From Cyclobacterium salsum (GTDB lineage Bacteria > Bacteroidota > Bacteroidia > Cytophagales > Cyclobacteriaceae): a stretch of DNA of 64,000 bases. Below are positions 8,852 through 16,697 of this stretch, piece by piece. The notes under the pieces are model-generated. The model did not search any database. It was not told the DNA's origin and saw only the letters and a list, made by a program, of their open reading frames with translations. Position 1 is the first letter of the stretch. Each line of letters opens with the position of its first letter. The stretch lies in NCBI RefSeq assembly GCF_010119245.1, contig NZ_WNKG01000006.1:62001-126000 (forward strand), read 5' to 3'. Made by a program: the position numbers and the translations under genes.

Positions 8852-10068
8852 TAACGGGATCAGGATTTTCTGAAATAGCTAAGGAAACGGGAGTGTTTAC
8901 CCAGGAATCAGTAGCCAGGGTAAAGAAGAAGGGTTCGCAGGTATTAATAGGCATACCCAGAGAGGTAGCCGACCAGGAAAAAAGGGTGGTATTGACTCCG
9001 GAAGCAGTTTCCCTGCTGGTTCAAAACGGCCAACGGGTAAAAGTTGAAACCAATGCTGGTAAACTGGCCAAGTTTTCGGATAAGGATTATTCGGAGGCAG
9101 GTGCTTCGGTGGTTTATTCCCCTAAGGAGGTATTTGATGCGGACGTGGTTTTAAAAGTAGAGCCACCAACGCTCGAAGAAATCGATTACATGCGCCAGGG
9201 CTCCTGCCTGATTTCCGCGCTCCAATTGGGCAAGCAAAAGGCCGCATTTATTCAGGAACTGAATCGAAAAAAGGTAACGGCGGTGGCATTCGAGCACCTG
9301 GAAGATAAGGTAGGTGGAATGCCCGTAGTTCGGGCTATGAGTGAGATCGCGGGAAGTACGGTGATGCTCATCGCTGCTGAGTACCTAAGTAGTGTAAGCG
9401 AAGGGAAAGGGCTGGTATTGGGAGGTATCACCGGTGTGCCGCCTACTCAGGTGGTGATTATAGGAGCGGGTACCGTGGCAGAATATGCTGCAAGAGCCGC
9501 TTTGGGCCTGGGAGCCAATATCAAAATTTTTGATAACCACATTTATAAGTTGCGCAGGATCAAACAAGTCTTGGGACAACAGGTTTTTACATCTACCATC
9601 GATAATTTTGTACTAGGGCAGGCCTTAAAGGAATCGGACGTGGTGATCGGTGCGCTTCGGGCGGAAAAAGGTAGACCAAAAGTAGTCGTTTCAGAAGAAA
9701 TGGTTGCCCAAATGATGGATGGCAGCATTGTTATAGACGTGAGTATTGATCAGGGGGGCTGTATTGCCACTGCAGAAATGACCAATCATAGCGATCCGGT
9801 ATATGAGAAACACGGGGTGATCCACTATTGTGTGCCGAACATTGCCGCCAGGGTTTCCAGAACAGCTTCTTATTCCTTAAGCAATATTTTCACCCCGATT
9901 TTGCTTCAGATGGCAGATTTGGGAGGTGCTGAAGAAATGATTTTCAATTACAAGTGGTTTATGAAAGGAGTCTATACCTACCGGGGTAGCCTCACCAATG
10001 CTCATCTGGGGAGAAAGTTTCAAATGGCCCACAAAGAGCTTCAATTGTTACTGGCAGCGAGGTATTAG
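8848..10068 (+). CDS. ald: Alanine dehydrogenase
   Basis: 406 residues from the ATG at 8848, which overlaps the tsaE stop. An in-frame upstream extension to 8743 exists but lies inside tsaE. NAD-dependent, converts L-alanine to pyruvate and ammonia reversibly. Motifs: GIPREVADQEKRVVLTP near the start, the catalytic Lys and His region including AFEHLED, and the Rossmann VVIIGAGTVAEYAARAALGLGA. The N-terminal extension of about 30 residues before the first strand is common in Bacteroidota versions of this enzyme. The partner gene tsaE suggests housekeeping expression rather than a dedicated alanine operon. Confidence 0.93.
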   Translation: MITGSGFSEIAKETGVFTQESVARVKKKGSQVLIGIPREVADQEKRVVLTPEAVSLLVQNGQRVKVETNAGKLAKFSDKDYSEAGASVVYSPKEVFDADVVLKVEPPTLEEIDYMRQGSCLISALQLGKQKAAFIQELNRKKVTAVAFEHLEDKVGGMPVVRAMSEIAGSTVMLIAAEYLSSVSEGKGLVLGGITGVPPTQVVIIGAGTVAEYAARAALGLGANIKIFDNHIYKLRRIKQVLGQQVFTSTIDNFVLGQALKESDVVIGALRAEKGRPKVVVSEEMVAQMMDGSIVIDVSIDQGGCIATAEMTNHSDPVYEKHGVIHYCVPNIAARVSRTASYSLSNIFTPILLQMADLGGAEEMIFNYKWFMKGVYTYRGSLTNAHLGRKFQMAHKELQLLLAARY

Positions 10069-10079
10069 CCTTGACAGGC

Positions 10080-10544
10080 TTAGGAGAGTAAGTTCTGTCG
10101 GAGTAGAAATTCTAATTGGTCATTGGCCTTGAGCAAACTATCGGTAAGCTGTTTGTTTTCCCGTCTCAGGGAGTAGACCTCAAAAGCATTTTTCACCACG
10201 GTACGCAAATAATCCTCTTCCCAGGGTTTGGTCAGGTAATGGTAGACTTTACCTTTATTGATGGCATCAATAACTGCCTGAATATCGGTGTAGCCGGTGA
10301 GTAAAATCCGCATGGGATCGGGGTGCATCGGGATAATGGATTCCAAAAAATCCACCCCGTTTTCTTTTGGCATGCGTTGATCGGTAATTATAATATCAAT
10401 GTCCTGCTGTAATAATATATCCCTCCCCTCATCAGCCGATTCTGCCAGATAGATCTTATAATCCCTCCTAAAAGTAGCCTTAAACGCCTTAAGGTTATTT
10501 ACCTCGTCATCCACATATAGTATCGTGATCTTGTCTTTTTCCAT
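10080..10544 (-). CDS. Stand-alone response regulator receiver with short coiled-coil tail
   Basis: 154 residues. Receiver domain with acidic pair D12/D13, phosphoacceptor Asp55 (IIITDQRMPK), Thr in ILLTGYTD and Lys in YLTKPWEED; the tail (about 120-154) is a short helix without an output domain. The DQRMP...LTGY...AIN.G..Y...KPW pattern is that of RpfG-type receivers and is closely matched by the receiver of the hybrid kinase at 14744-15859. It ends 11 bases from the ald stop (convergent) and is divergent from the ThiF operon across 260 AT-rich bases, so it is probably part of the same phosphorelay. It must act through protein contacts because it has no DNA-binding domain. Confidence 0.88.
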   Translation of the reverse strand: MEKDKITILYVDDEVNNLKAFKATFRRDYKIYLAESADEGRDILLQQDIDIIITDQRMPKENGVDFLESIIPMHPDPMRILLTGYTDIQAVIDAINKGKVYHYLTKPWEEDYLRTVVKNAFEVYSLRRENKQLTDSLLKANDQLEFLLRQNLLS

Positions 10545-10804
10545 GCCTTAAATATCGTAATTGCTCTGAAATTTGAAAAGAATAAAAATTTGATTTTTAA
10601 TTTTAAATAAAATAACGGTCTTTTTCAAATATTATTCATTAGTTTAATCGTAATTTATTTATATTCAAAAGTTTATTTTATAAATTAAGGATTTAAACCT
10701 AAAATACAAAAAATAATATAATAAATTAATTCTGTATTTTTGATTGTTTATGAACGCAAAAATATAACTTTACCAATATTATCACCTATTTTAGTCATAA
10801 AATT
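10545..10804. promoter_or_regulatory. AT-rich divergent intergenic region between receiver gene and ThiF operon
   Basis: 260 bases, strikingly richer in A and T than the surrounding genes, between two divergent start codons. It holds TATTTTTG at 10735-10742, which matches the Bacteroidota -7 consensus TAnnTTTG in the direction of the ThiF operon, but I see no good TTG element 17-23 bases upstream. It must contain both promoters. No ORF or stable hairpin is apparent. Confidence 0.5.
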
Positions 10805-11917
10805 ATGGACGACTCAACTGATAAAAATGAGTTAGATCATGCATGGAAACCTGTAATATTATCACCTAGAGACCAGGTGGATAAGGATGTAGTAACAAAA
10901 CTGAAGGATACAGGTAAAGTAATGTTTTTTGATACTTTTGAACTGCAATTGACCGAGCTGATAAAAACTTCGAATCCCAAAAGGAGTTTGAGCCTAGAGG
11001 AGTTGTCGGAGAAGAAGGTGGAATTTTACACTGCTTCTGGCAATAGTGCTCAGGAAAGCGGTAATTGGATATACTATCCCTGGAGGAAAACGCTGGTCCG
11101 CATTTTAGAGGAAAAAGACTTTATCCGGTTACGTACCGTCAGAAATAAGTATAAAATTACAGAAGAAGAACAACAGAAGCTTCAGGAGCAGTCTATTGGA
11201 GTAATTGGTCTGTCGGTAGGTCAAAGTGTAGCGCTTTGTCTGGCGATGGAAAGATGTTTTGGAGAGTTGCGCATCGCTGATTTTGATACGCTGGATTTGA
11301 GTAATATGAATCGGATCCGTACAGGTCTATTTAATCTGGGACTGAAAAAGTCCTGGATTGTGGCCAGGGAAATTGCGGAAATAGATCCCTACTTGAAAGT
11401 CAGTCTGTTTAATGACGGCATTTCTGAAGCAAATTTGGAGGAATTTCTTACCTGGAACGGAAAGAAACTAGATTTACTGATCGAAGAATGCGATAGCTTG
11501 CCGGTAAAAATCCAAAGTAGAATGAAAGCAAAAAGTTTGGGTATACCGGTAATAATGGATACCAGTGATAGGGGAATGATGGACATAGAACGATTCGACA
11601 AGGAGCCGGAAAGGCCCATTTTTCATGGCCTTTTAGCCGATTTTGGTAAGGAAGCCGATTTAATAGCAAAGCTTCCGGATAAAGGTAAGGACATTATGAT
11701 GGCATTGTTGCAATTTGATAACCTATCCCAACGGGTACAGTACAGTTTTTCGGAACTTGGAAAATCCATAACTTCCTGGCCTCAACTTGCCTCCTCGGTT
11801 GTGTTGGGAGGAGCGGCTTGCTGCCATTATGCCAGAATGATACTACTCGGGCTACCCGTAGCATCCGGAAGGTTTTATGTTGATTTGGACCAAATAATCA
11901 ATCTGAATGAAGGTTAG
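10805..11917 (+). CDS. ThiF/E1-like adenylyltransferase, Rv1355c (MoeW)-like, without nitroreductase domain
   Basis: 370 residues. Residues about 1-125 are a family-specific N-terminal region (WIYYPWRKTLVRIL, FIRLRTVRNKYKIT). Residues about 130-340 form an E1-like Rossmann domain: GVIGLSVGQSVA (132-143), the aspartates ADFD (158-161), LSNMNRIRTG with N169/R170 that contact ATP, and EECDS in place of the usual D-x-x-D-N. There is no CXXC zinc pair and no obvious catalytic Cys loop. From memory, the N-terminus, GLSVG and MDTSDRGMMDIERFD segments closely resemble mycobacterial Rv1355c/MoeW, in which a nitroreductase-like domain follows; here that domain is absent. Such enzymes activate a carboxylate by adenylation; the substrate here is unknown. 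The stop overlaps the next gene by 11 bases. Confidence 0.8.
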   Translation: MDDSTDKNELDHAWKPVILSPRDQVDKDVVTKLKDTGKVMFFDTFELQLTELIKTSNPKRSLSLEELSEKKVEFYTASGNSAQESGNWIYYPWRKTLVRILEEKDFIRLRTVRNKYKITEEEQQKLQEQSIGVIGLSVGQSVALCLAMERCFGELRIADFDTLDLSNMNRIRTGLFNLGLKKSWIVAREIAEIDPYLKVSLFNDGISEANLEEFLTWNGKKLDLLIEECDSLPVKIQSRMKAKSLGIPVIMDTSDRGMMDIERFDKEPERPIFHGLLADFGKEADLIAKLPDKGKDIMMALLQFDNLSQRVQYSFSELGKSITSWPQLASSVVLGGAACCHYARMILLGLPVASGRFYVDLDQIINLNEG

Positions 11918-12608
11918 AGTTAGGATAGTCAGGGCTATTGACGACATTGAAGCCACGGAAAAATATATATTTGGGCATCATAAGGTCCTGGAGTCGTACG
12001 GGATTACAAAAGTGACTTCTGCGGATCGTTCCTGGGCCTTGAATCCGCACGTTTACCTGATTTTGTTTGAGTCCATGGAGGATTTGAGAATTTTGGGTGG
12101 CGGACGAATTCAGCTCAGAACCGAAAACTTTCCCCTTCCTTTTGAACTGGCAATAAGAGAAATTGATCCTCAAATCAATGATTACCTTTCGGAATTTAAG
12201 GATTTGGAGGTGGCCGAATATTGCGGATTGTGGAATAGCCGGGAGGTCGCCGGATACGGGATAGGTAGCATTTACCTGGTGAGGGTAGGAATTGCGATTC
12301 TTCCGCAGTTGAATCTGAAAAAACTCTTTGGACTGAGTTCGCCTGTGACCCTGAGTATTTCCAAAAGTGTCGGATACCAGGTGATTTCCATTTTAGGAGA
12401 CAATGGTTCCTTTTACTACCCTAAAGAGGGGCTCATTGCCACTGCGTTAGAAATTAACGATATTAACGAGCTTTCACACGCTCAGGATACTGAAAGATCC
12501 TATATTTTTGATTTAAGAAAAAAAATAAATTTCAATACGATCGAAAGTGGTCCGAAAGGGGAGATGGAATTGCAGTTTGAACTACAGATACCAAAGCCTG
12601 ATAAATGA
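11907..12608 (+). CDS. Probable acyltransferase of LuxI/FeeM-like GNAT fold
   Basis: 233 residues, unnamed family. The start ATG lies inside the ThiF gene and the stop overlaps the next start (ATGA at 12605-12608), so the protein is made in step with both neighbours. The layout suggests a GNAT-type N-acyl-amino-acid synthase: an N-terminal helix/strand region, a gate-like segment LRILGGGRIQL (60-70), then EVAEYCGLWNSREVAG (101-116), a helix through about 125-140, and a GF-like turn SVGYQVISILGDNGSFYYP (154-172), comparable to the 'lGF' and 'Y' positions of acyl synthases. This is a pattern judgement, not a motif match. Alternative: an unrelated alpha/beta protein specific to this operon. Confidence 0.5.
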   Translation: MKVRVRIVRAIDDIEATEKYIFGHHKVLESYGITKVTSADRSWALNPHVYLILFESMEDLRILGGGRIQLRTENFPLPFELAIREIDPQINDYLSEFKDLEVAEYCGLWNSREVAGYGIGSIYLVRVGIAILPQLNLKKLFGLSSPVTLSISKSVGYQVISILGDNGSFYYPKEGLIATALEINDINELSHAQDTERSYIFDLRKKINFNTIESGPKGEMELQFELQIPKPDK

Positions 12609-14737
12609 AACATTTATACAATTACCTCAGGAGTATAGGTTTGTCCCTGTTTCTGATTTTGTTCGTTACCCTACCGATTATCTATTATTTGGGAGTCTTT
12701 AGCCAGGATGAGGGCATGCGTTTCCAGAATTTCAGTTATTTCACTGCTGAGGAGGATTTTACTTATTCCTCATTAGAGAGGGAATTGTTTGATAAAGAAG
12801 CCTTTCAAAACATCGATTTGGGGGTTTTGGAAGAAGATTTGTACGTAAAAATGGATTTGAACGAAATAGATGGACTCATTCAAGACAGTCTCTATGTGGT
12901 TGAAATCAGTAATCCTTCATTTCGAGAGGTAGAATTGCTTCGTTTTAATGCTTTGGGTGAAATCACCTCCCGAAATAGGGCAGGAACCGGATTTTCAAAA
13001 ACGAATCCCTTAAAGAACCCTAATCCGTTCTTTAGAATTATTCCGGGTGAAGAACGCAGTTCCACCCTGGTTTTTAAAATCAGATCCAGCGTTCCAGTAG
13101 AATTTGATGTTTCGATTTCTCCCTCCATTATTTTTTTTCAAAATTACAGCCTGCGACTGATTATCATCAGCACCTATTTTGGGATCATGATCGCTTTATT
13201 TTTGTATAATCTGATCCTCTATTTTTCTGTCAAGGATAAAGTTTATCTTTTTTATTGTTTTTACATTCTTTTTATCGCCCTGGCCCAACTGTCGCTGTCG
13301 GGGTATTCGTATTTTTTCCTGATGGAAAATGCCTTTCTGTATGAGGTAAGTATCATTGGATTTACAGCGCTTTCGAGCATCTTCGTCATTCCTTTCATTC
13401 AATTGTTTTTAAAAACGGATGTCTATATCCCCAAATACGATAAATTTCTTTACCTTATTCCATTATCATACGTATTAGCCCTGATCTTTAGGGTTTTTGG
13501 ATTTGTTCAGTGGAGTTATTCCCTGACGGACCTTAATGGGATGGTATTGGCCATTTGTTTTTTTTCCATTGGGATAATCGCCGCCAGAAAGGGGTATCGG
13601 TCTGCCTATTTTTTCTTGCTGGCCTGGAGTTTTTTACTTTTTGGTTTAGTGGTATTCATCCTGCATAATCAGCGTGTCATTGATTTGGGTTCCTATGCTA
13701 ATTTCCCGCTGTTGGCAGGTACCGCAATCGAAGCCTTGTTACTTTCCTTTGCATTGGCTGACAAGATCAATTTATTAAAAAAGGAAAAGGAACACGAGCA
13801 GCTGGACAAATTGGAAGCGCTGAAAGAAAACGAGCGCCTTATTAAAGAGCAGAATCTTTATTTGGAGGAAATGGTAAAATCCAGGACCGAAGAATTGGAA
13901 AAAACGCTGAAAAACTTGCAAAATACTCAAACACAGCTCGTCAATCAGGAAAAAATGGCATCCTTAGGTCAGCTAACCGCCGGAATTGCCCATGAAATTA
14001 ATAACCCAATTAATTTCGTGAGTTCCAATATTTCTCCCTTAAAACGGGATCTGAAAGATATTTTGGAATTAATGGAAACCTACCGGGAGAAAGGAAAAGA
14101 GGAGTTTACTGAAGAAACCAAATCTGAAATTGAAGAGTTGGAGGAGGACATTGAAATCGAATACCTGTTGGAGGAAGTCGAACAGTTGCTCAATGGCATG
14201 GAAGATGGTGCCAGGCGGACCGTTGAAATCGTACGGGGGCTGAAGTTGTTCTCCAGAGTGGATGAACAGGATGTTAAAAAAGTCGATTTGCATGACGGTA
14301 TCGACAGCACCTTGATTCTATTGAACAGCAACATGTCCGGGAGGATTAAATTGACGAAGAATTATGGGTCGATTCCCATGGTAGAATGCCTGGCAGGGAA
14401 AATTAACCAGGTTTTTATGAACATTATTAGTAATGCCATCCATGCCCTTATGGATCATCCCATCGAAGGCAGAGAACCCGAACTTACCATCAGTACGGCT
14501 TTCGAAAACCAACGGGTGATCATCAAAATCCAGGACAATGGACCGGGTATGCCCCCGCATGTAAAGGACAAAATATTTGAACCTTTCTTTACAACCAAGG
14601 CGGTTGGAAAAGGAACGGGGCTGGGTTTGTCCATTGTGTACACGATTATCGAAAACCATAAGGGTACTTTAAAAGTTGATTCAGAAGAGAATGTAGGGAC
14701 TATTTTTATAATTGATTTACCGATAGATCAAAAATAA
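12605..14737 (+). CDS. 7TM-DISM sensor histidine kinase
   Basis: 710 residues. An N-terminal membrane anchor (about 12-32), an extracytoplasmic domain of about 150 residues (7TMR-DISMED2-like), seven membrane helices (about 183-390), a coiled coil (about 391-450), a HisKA domain with phospho-His463 in GIAHEINNPINF, an acidic insert of about 40 residues rich in Glu, and a HATPase domain with N-box NQVFMNIISNAIHAL, G1 QDNGPGMPP, F-box FEPFFTTK and G2 GKGTGLGLSIV. DISM receptors are proposed to sense carbohydrate or other small ligands. Its start is coupled to the acyltransferase-like gene and the hybrid kinase follows after 6 bases, so it is likely the receptor of this locus. Confidence 0.92.
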   Translation: MKHLYNYLRSIGLSLFLILFVTLPIIYYLGVFSQDEGMRFQNFSYFTAEEDFTYSSLERELFDKEAFQNIDLGVLEEDLYVKMDLNEIDGLIQDSLYVVEISNPSFREVELLRFNALGEITSRNRAGTGFSKTNPLKNPNPFFRIIPGEERSSTLVFKIRSSVPVEFDVSISPSIIFFQNYSLRLIIISTYFGIMIALFLYNLILYFSVKDKVYLFYCFYILFIALAQLSLSGYSYFFLMENAFLYEVSIIGFTALSSIFVIPFIQLFLKTDVYIPKYDKFLYLIPLSYVLALIFRVFGFVQWSYSLTDLNGMVLAICFFSIGIIAARKGYRSAYFFLLAWSFLLFGLVVFILHNQRVIDLGSYANFPLLAGTAIEALLLSFALADKINLLKKEKEHEQLDKLEALKENERLIKEQNLYLEEMVKSRTEELEKTLKNLQNTQTQLVNQEKMASLGQLTAGIAHEINNPINFVSSNISPLKRDLKDILELMETYREKGKEEFTEETKSEIEELEEDIEIEYLLEEVEQLLNGMEDGARRTVEIVRGLKLFSRVDEQDVKKVDLHDGIDSTLILLNSNMSGRIKLTKNYGSIPMVECLAGKINQVFMNIISNAIHALMDHPIEGREPELTISTAFENQRVIIKIQDNGPGMPPHVKDKIFEPFFTTKAVGKGTGLGLSIVYTIIENHKGTLKVDSEENVGTIFIIDLPIDQK

Positions 14738-14743
14738 CAGCTG

Positions 14744-15859
14744 ATGAAACAGAAAATCAATGTGCTGTACATTGATGATGAAGATAATAATCTGAATTCG
14801 TTTAAGGCAGCATTGAGAAGGGAGTTTAAAGTCTATACCGCACTGGATGCAGAAGAAGGACTGGAAATAGCCAGAACCAAAGAAATTGAAGTGGTCATTG
14901 CCGATCAGCGGATGCCAGGCCTTACGGGAGTGGAGTTTTTTGAAAAACTGGTAGAGATTAATCCGGATCCCATTCGCATATTGCTAACGGGCTATTCGGA
15001 TATTTCCAGCGTAATTGATGCCATTAATAGGGGGGAAGTATACCGGTTTATCGATAAGCCCTGGAATCTGGAACAAATCAAAAATGCGATAATCAATGCT
15101 GCCGAAATTTATTTTGCGCGAAAAGAGCTAAAGGAAAAAAACCAGCGTTTGCAAAAGCTGCACTCCGAGATGAACCAGTTTGTTTATAGTCTTTCTCATG
15201 AACTCAGAGGCCCATTGATGAGCATTTCCGGTATTTCCAAGCTGGCAAAAACGGAAGTCCTCGAACCGGGAATTATAGAATATTTTGAAATGATCGACTC
15301 GGCTACCCTAAAACTAGACGATTTTATTTATAAAATGCTGGACTTTTACCGGTCTACCAAAATCGAGAATAAAGTAGTACCCATAAATTTCAAAGATATC
15401 CTGGATCAATTAGTAACGGAATATAAAGAAAAATGGGACTTGAATTTACTTGAAATGAAGCTCGATGTAGCCCAGCAAGGGTTATTCTATTCAGACGAGT
15501 CAAAAATACGGGTGATCATCAATAATCTTTTTAGTAACGCATATAAGTTTCAAAAAGAAGGTGAAAAAGGGTGGATTCGAATCAAAATTAAAGCGGGTAC
15601 CAAAAATGCGAATTTGGAAGTGGCCGATAATGGAATTGGAATCGAAGAAAAACATCAAACCGACGTGTTTAACCTGTTTCATCGTGCCACCCAGCGCAAT
15701 GTAGGCTCCGGGTTGGGGTTGTATATGGTGAAAGAATCTGTAGAGCAACTCAAGGGAAATGTAATCCTTTCCTCCGATGTGGGTAAGGGTACGGTGATTT
15801 GCGTGGACTTACCCAACCTGGGAGCCCCCGAATCAGATACACCTGAAGCAGATCGGTAG
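14744..15859 (+). CDS. Response regulator-histidine kinase hybrid (receiver-HisKA-HATPase)
   Basis: 371 residues. The receiver comes first (D12/D13 pocket in YIDDEDNN, phosphoacceptor Asp54 in IADQRMPG, LTGYSD, IDKPW), then a short coiled coil, HisKA with His152 in SLSHELRGPLMS, and HATPase (NNLFSNAYKF, ADNGIGIE, GSGLGLYMV). A receiver upstream of a kinase core lets the sensor kinase control a second kinase. No membrane segment: cytoplasmic. The receiver is a near paralogue of the one at 10080-10544. No DNA-binding output is encoded in the locus, so the final target lies elsewhere or is a protein partner. Confidence 0.9.
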   Translation: MKQKINVLYIDDEDNNLNSFKAALRREFKVYTALDAEEGLEIARTKEIEVVIADQRMPGLTGVEFFEKLVEINPDPIRILLTGYSDISSVIDAINRGEVYRFIDKPWNLEQIKNAIINAAEIYFARKELKEKNQRLQKLHSEMNQFVYSLSHELRGPLMSISGISKLAKTEVLEPGIIEYFEMIDSATLKLDDFIYKMLDFYRSTKIENKVVPINFKDILDQLVTEYKEKWDLNLLEMKLDVAQQGLFYSDESKIRVIINNLFSNAYKFQKEGEKGWIRIKIKAGTKNANLEVADNGIGIEEKHQTDVFNLFHRATQRNVGSGLGLYMVKESVEQLKGNVILSSDVGKGTVICVDLPNLGAPESDTPEADR

Positions 15860-15871
15860 CAATTATCTTCA

Positions 15872-15887
15872 TTTGAATTAATTCAAA
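15872..15887. promoter_or_regulatory. Perfect 16-bp palindrome downstream of hybrid kinase
   Basis: TTTGAATTAATTCAAA is its own reverse complement. It starts 13 bases after the hybrid kinase stop and is followed by GGGGTTTTT, so it could be a weak terminator or an operator for ppa. A second palindrome lies 40 bases further on. Confidence 0.35.
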
Positions 15888-15926
15888 GGGGTTTTTGGTG
15901 AAAATAGACTTCCTAAGTACTGGCTT

Positions 15927-15940
15927 CAATATTAATATTG
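15927..15940. promoter_or_regulatory. Perfect 14-bp palindrome upstream of ppa
   Basis: CAATATTAATATTG is its own reverse complement and lies 92 bases upstream of the ppa ATG, in a position compatible with an operator. AT-rich palindromes arise by chance fairly easily, so support is weak. Confidence 0.25.
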
Positions 15941-16031
15941 GTTGTCCTGAAATTTTATCCGGTTTACTTTGTTGACCGGCAAAATGGAGCTAATTTGCAT
16001 GCTCAATAATGTTAATTAAATTGTTTTTTAT

Positions 16032-16577
16032 ATGATTAATCCTTGGCATGATGTCAGCATAGGTGAAGATTCTCCAGAATACGTAATGGGAGTAATAGAA
16101 ATTCCCAAAGGGAGTAAGGGAAAATACGAATTGGACAAAAAATCCGGAATGTTATTGCTCGACAGGGTGCTTTTTTCTGCGGTTCATTATCCGGCTAATT
16201 ATGGGTTTATACCCCAAACCTTTTGCGAGGATCACGATCCGCTGGATATCTTGATCATTTCCCAAATCGACATTCCATCCATGACGTTGGTGAAGGCAAA
16301 AGTCATAGGAGTAATGCGAATGGTAGACGGGGGAGAAGCCGATGATAAGATTATTGCCGTAGCTGCGGACGACCAATCGGTCAACTACATAGACGATATT
16401 TCAGAGTTGCCTCCCCATTTGATGAAGGAAACGCACCGTTTTTTTGAAGATTATAAAAAGCTGGAAAACAAAGAAGTAAAGGTGGAGGATTTTCTAGGTA
16501 AGAAAGATGCCATGAGAATCATCAATGATGCGATCGCCCTTTACGACCGAACCATTAGACCTATAAAAAATAAATAA
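16032..16577 (+). CDS. ppa: Inorganic pyrophosphatase (family I)
   Basis: 181 residues, the normal length for the soluble Mg-dependent hexameric enzyme that hydrolyses pyrophosphate to phosphate and pulls biosynthetic reactions forward. The signature DHDPLD (67-72) carries metal-binding aspartates; [11 protein letters not shown] and [12 protein letters not shown] are the substrate-binding and structural motifs. Monocistronic: separated from the kinase operon by 172 bases and followed by a terminator. Confidence 0.96.
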   Translation: MINPWHDVSIGEDSPEYVMGVIEIPKGSKGKYELDKKSGMLLLDRVLFSAVHYPANYGFIPQTFCEDHDPLDILIISQIDIPSMTLVKAKVIGVMRMVDGGEADDKIIAVAADDQSVNYIDDISELPPHLMKETHRFFEDYKKLENKEVKVEDFLGKKDAMRIINDAIALYDRTIRPIKNK

Positions 16578-16614
16578 GTAATCGGAACCACCTATTTTAA
16601 GAAGTATTATTTTG

Positions 16615-16643
16615 AAGAGCAGGCATTTACCGGCTCTTTTTTT
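16615..16643 (+). terminator. Rho-independent terminator after ppa
   Basis: AAGAGC (16615-16620) pairs with GCTCTT (16633-16638), with additional GG/CC pairing possible inside the loop, followed directly by a run of T to 16643. It separates the convergent ppa and valS genes. Confidence 0.7.
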
Positions 16644-16697
16644 GTAATCATTCACGACGCAACTTGCCCCTTTTCCTTTGATTTTACATCGTTATGG

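Noticed and set aside
10735-10742. TATTTTTG as the ThiF operon promoter
   Set aside because: It matches the -7 box, but no TTG element lies 17-23 bases upstream, so I did not list it as a promoter of its own.
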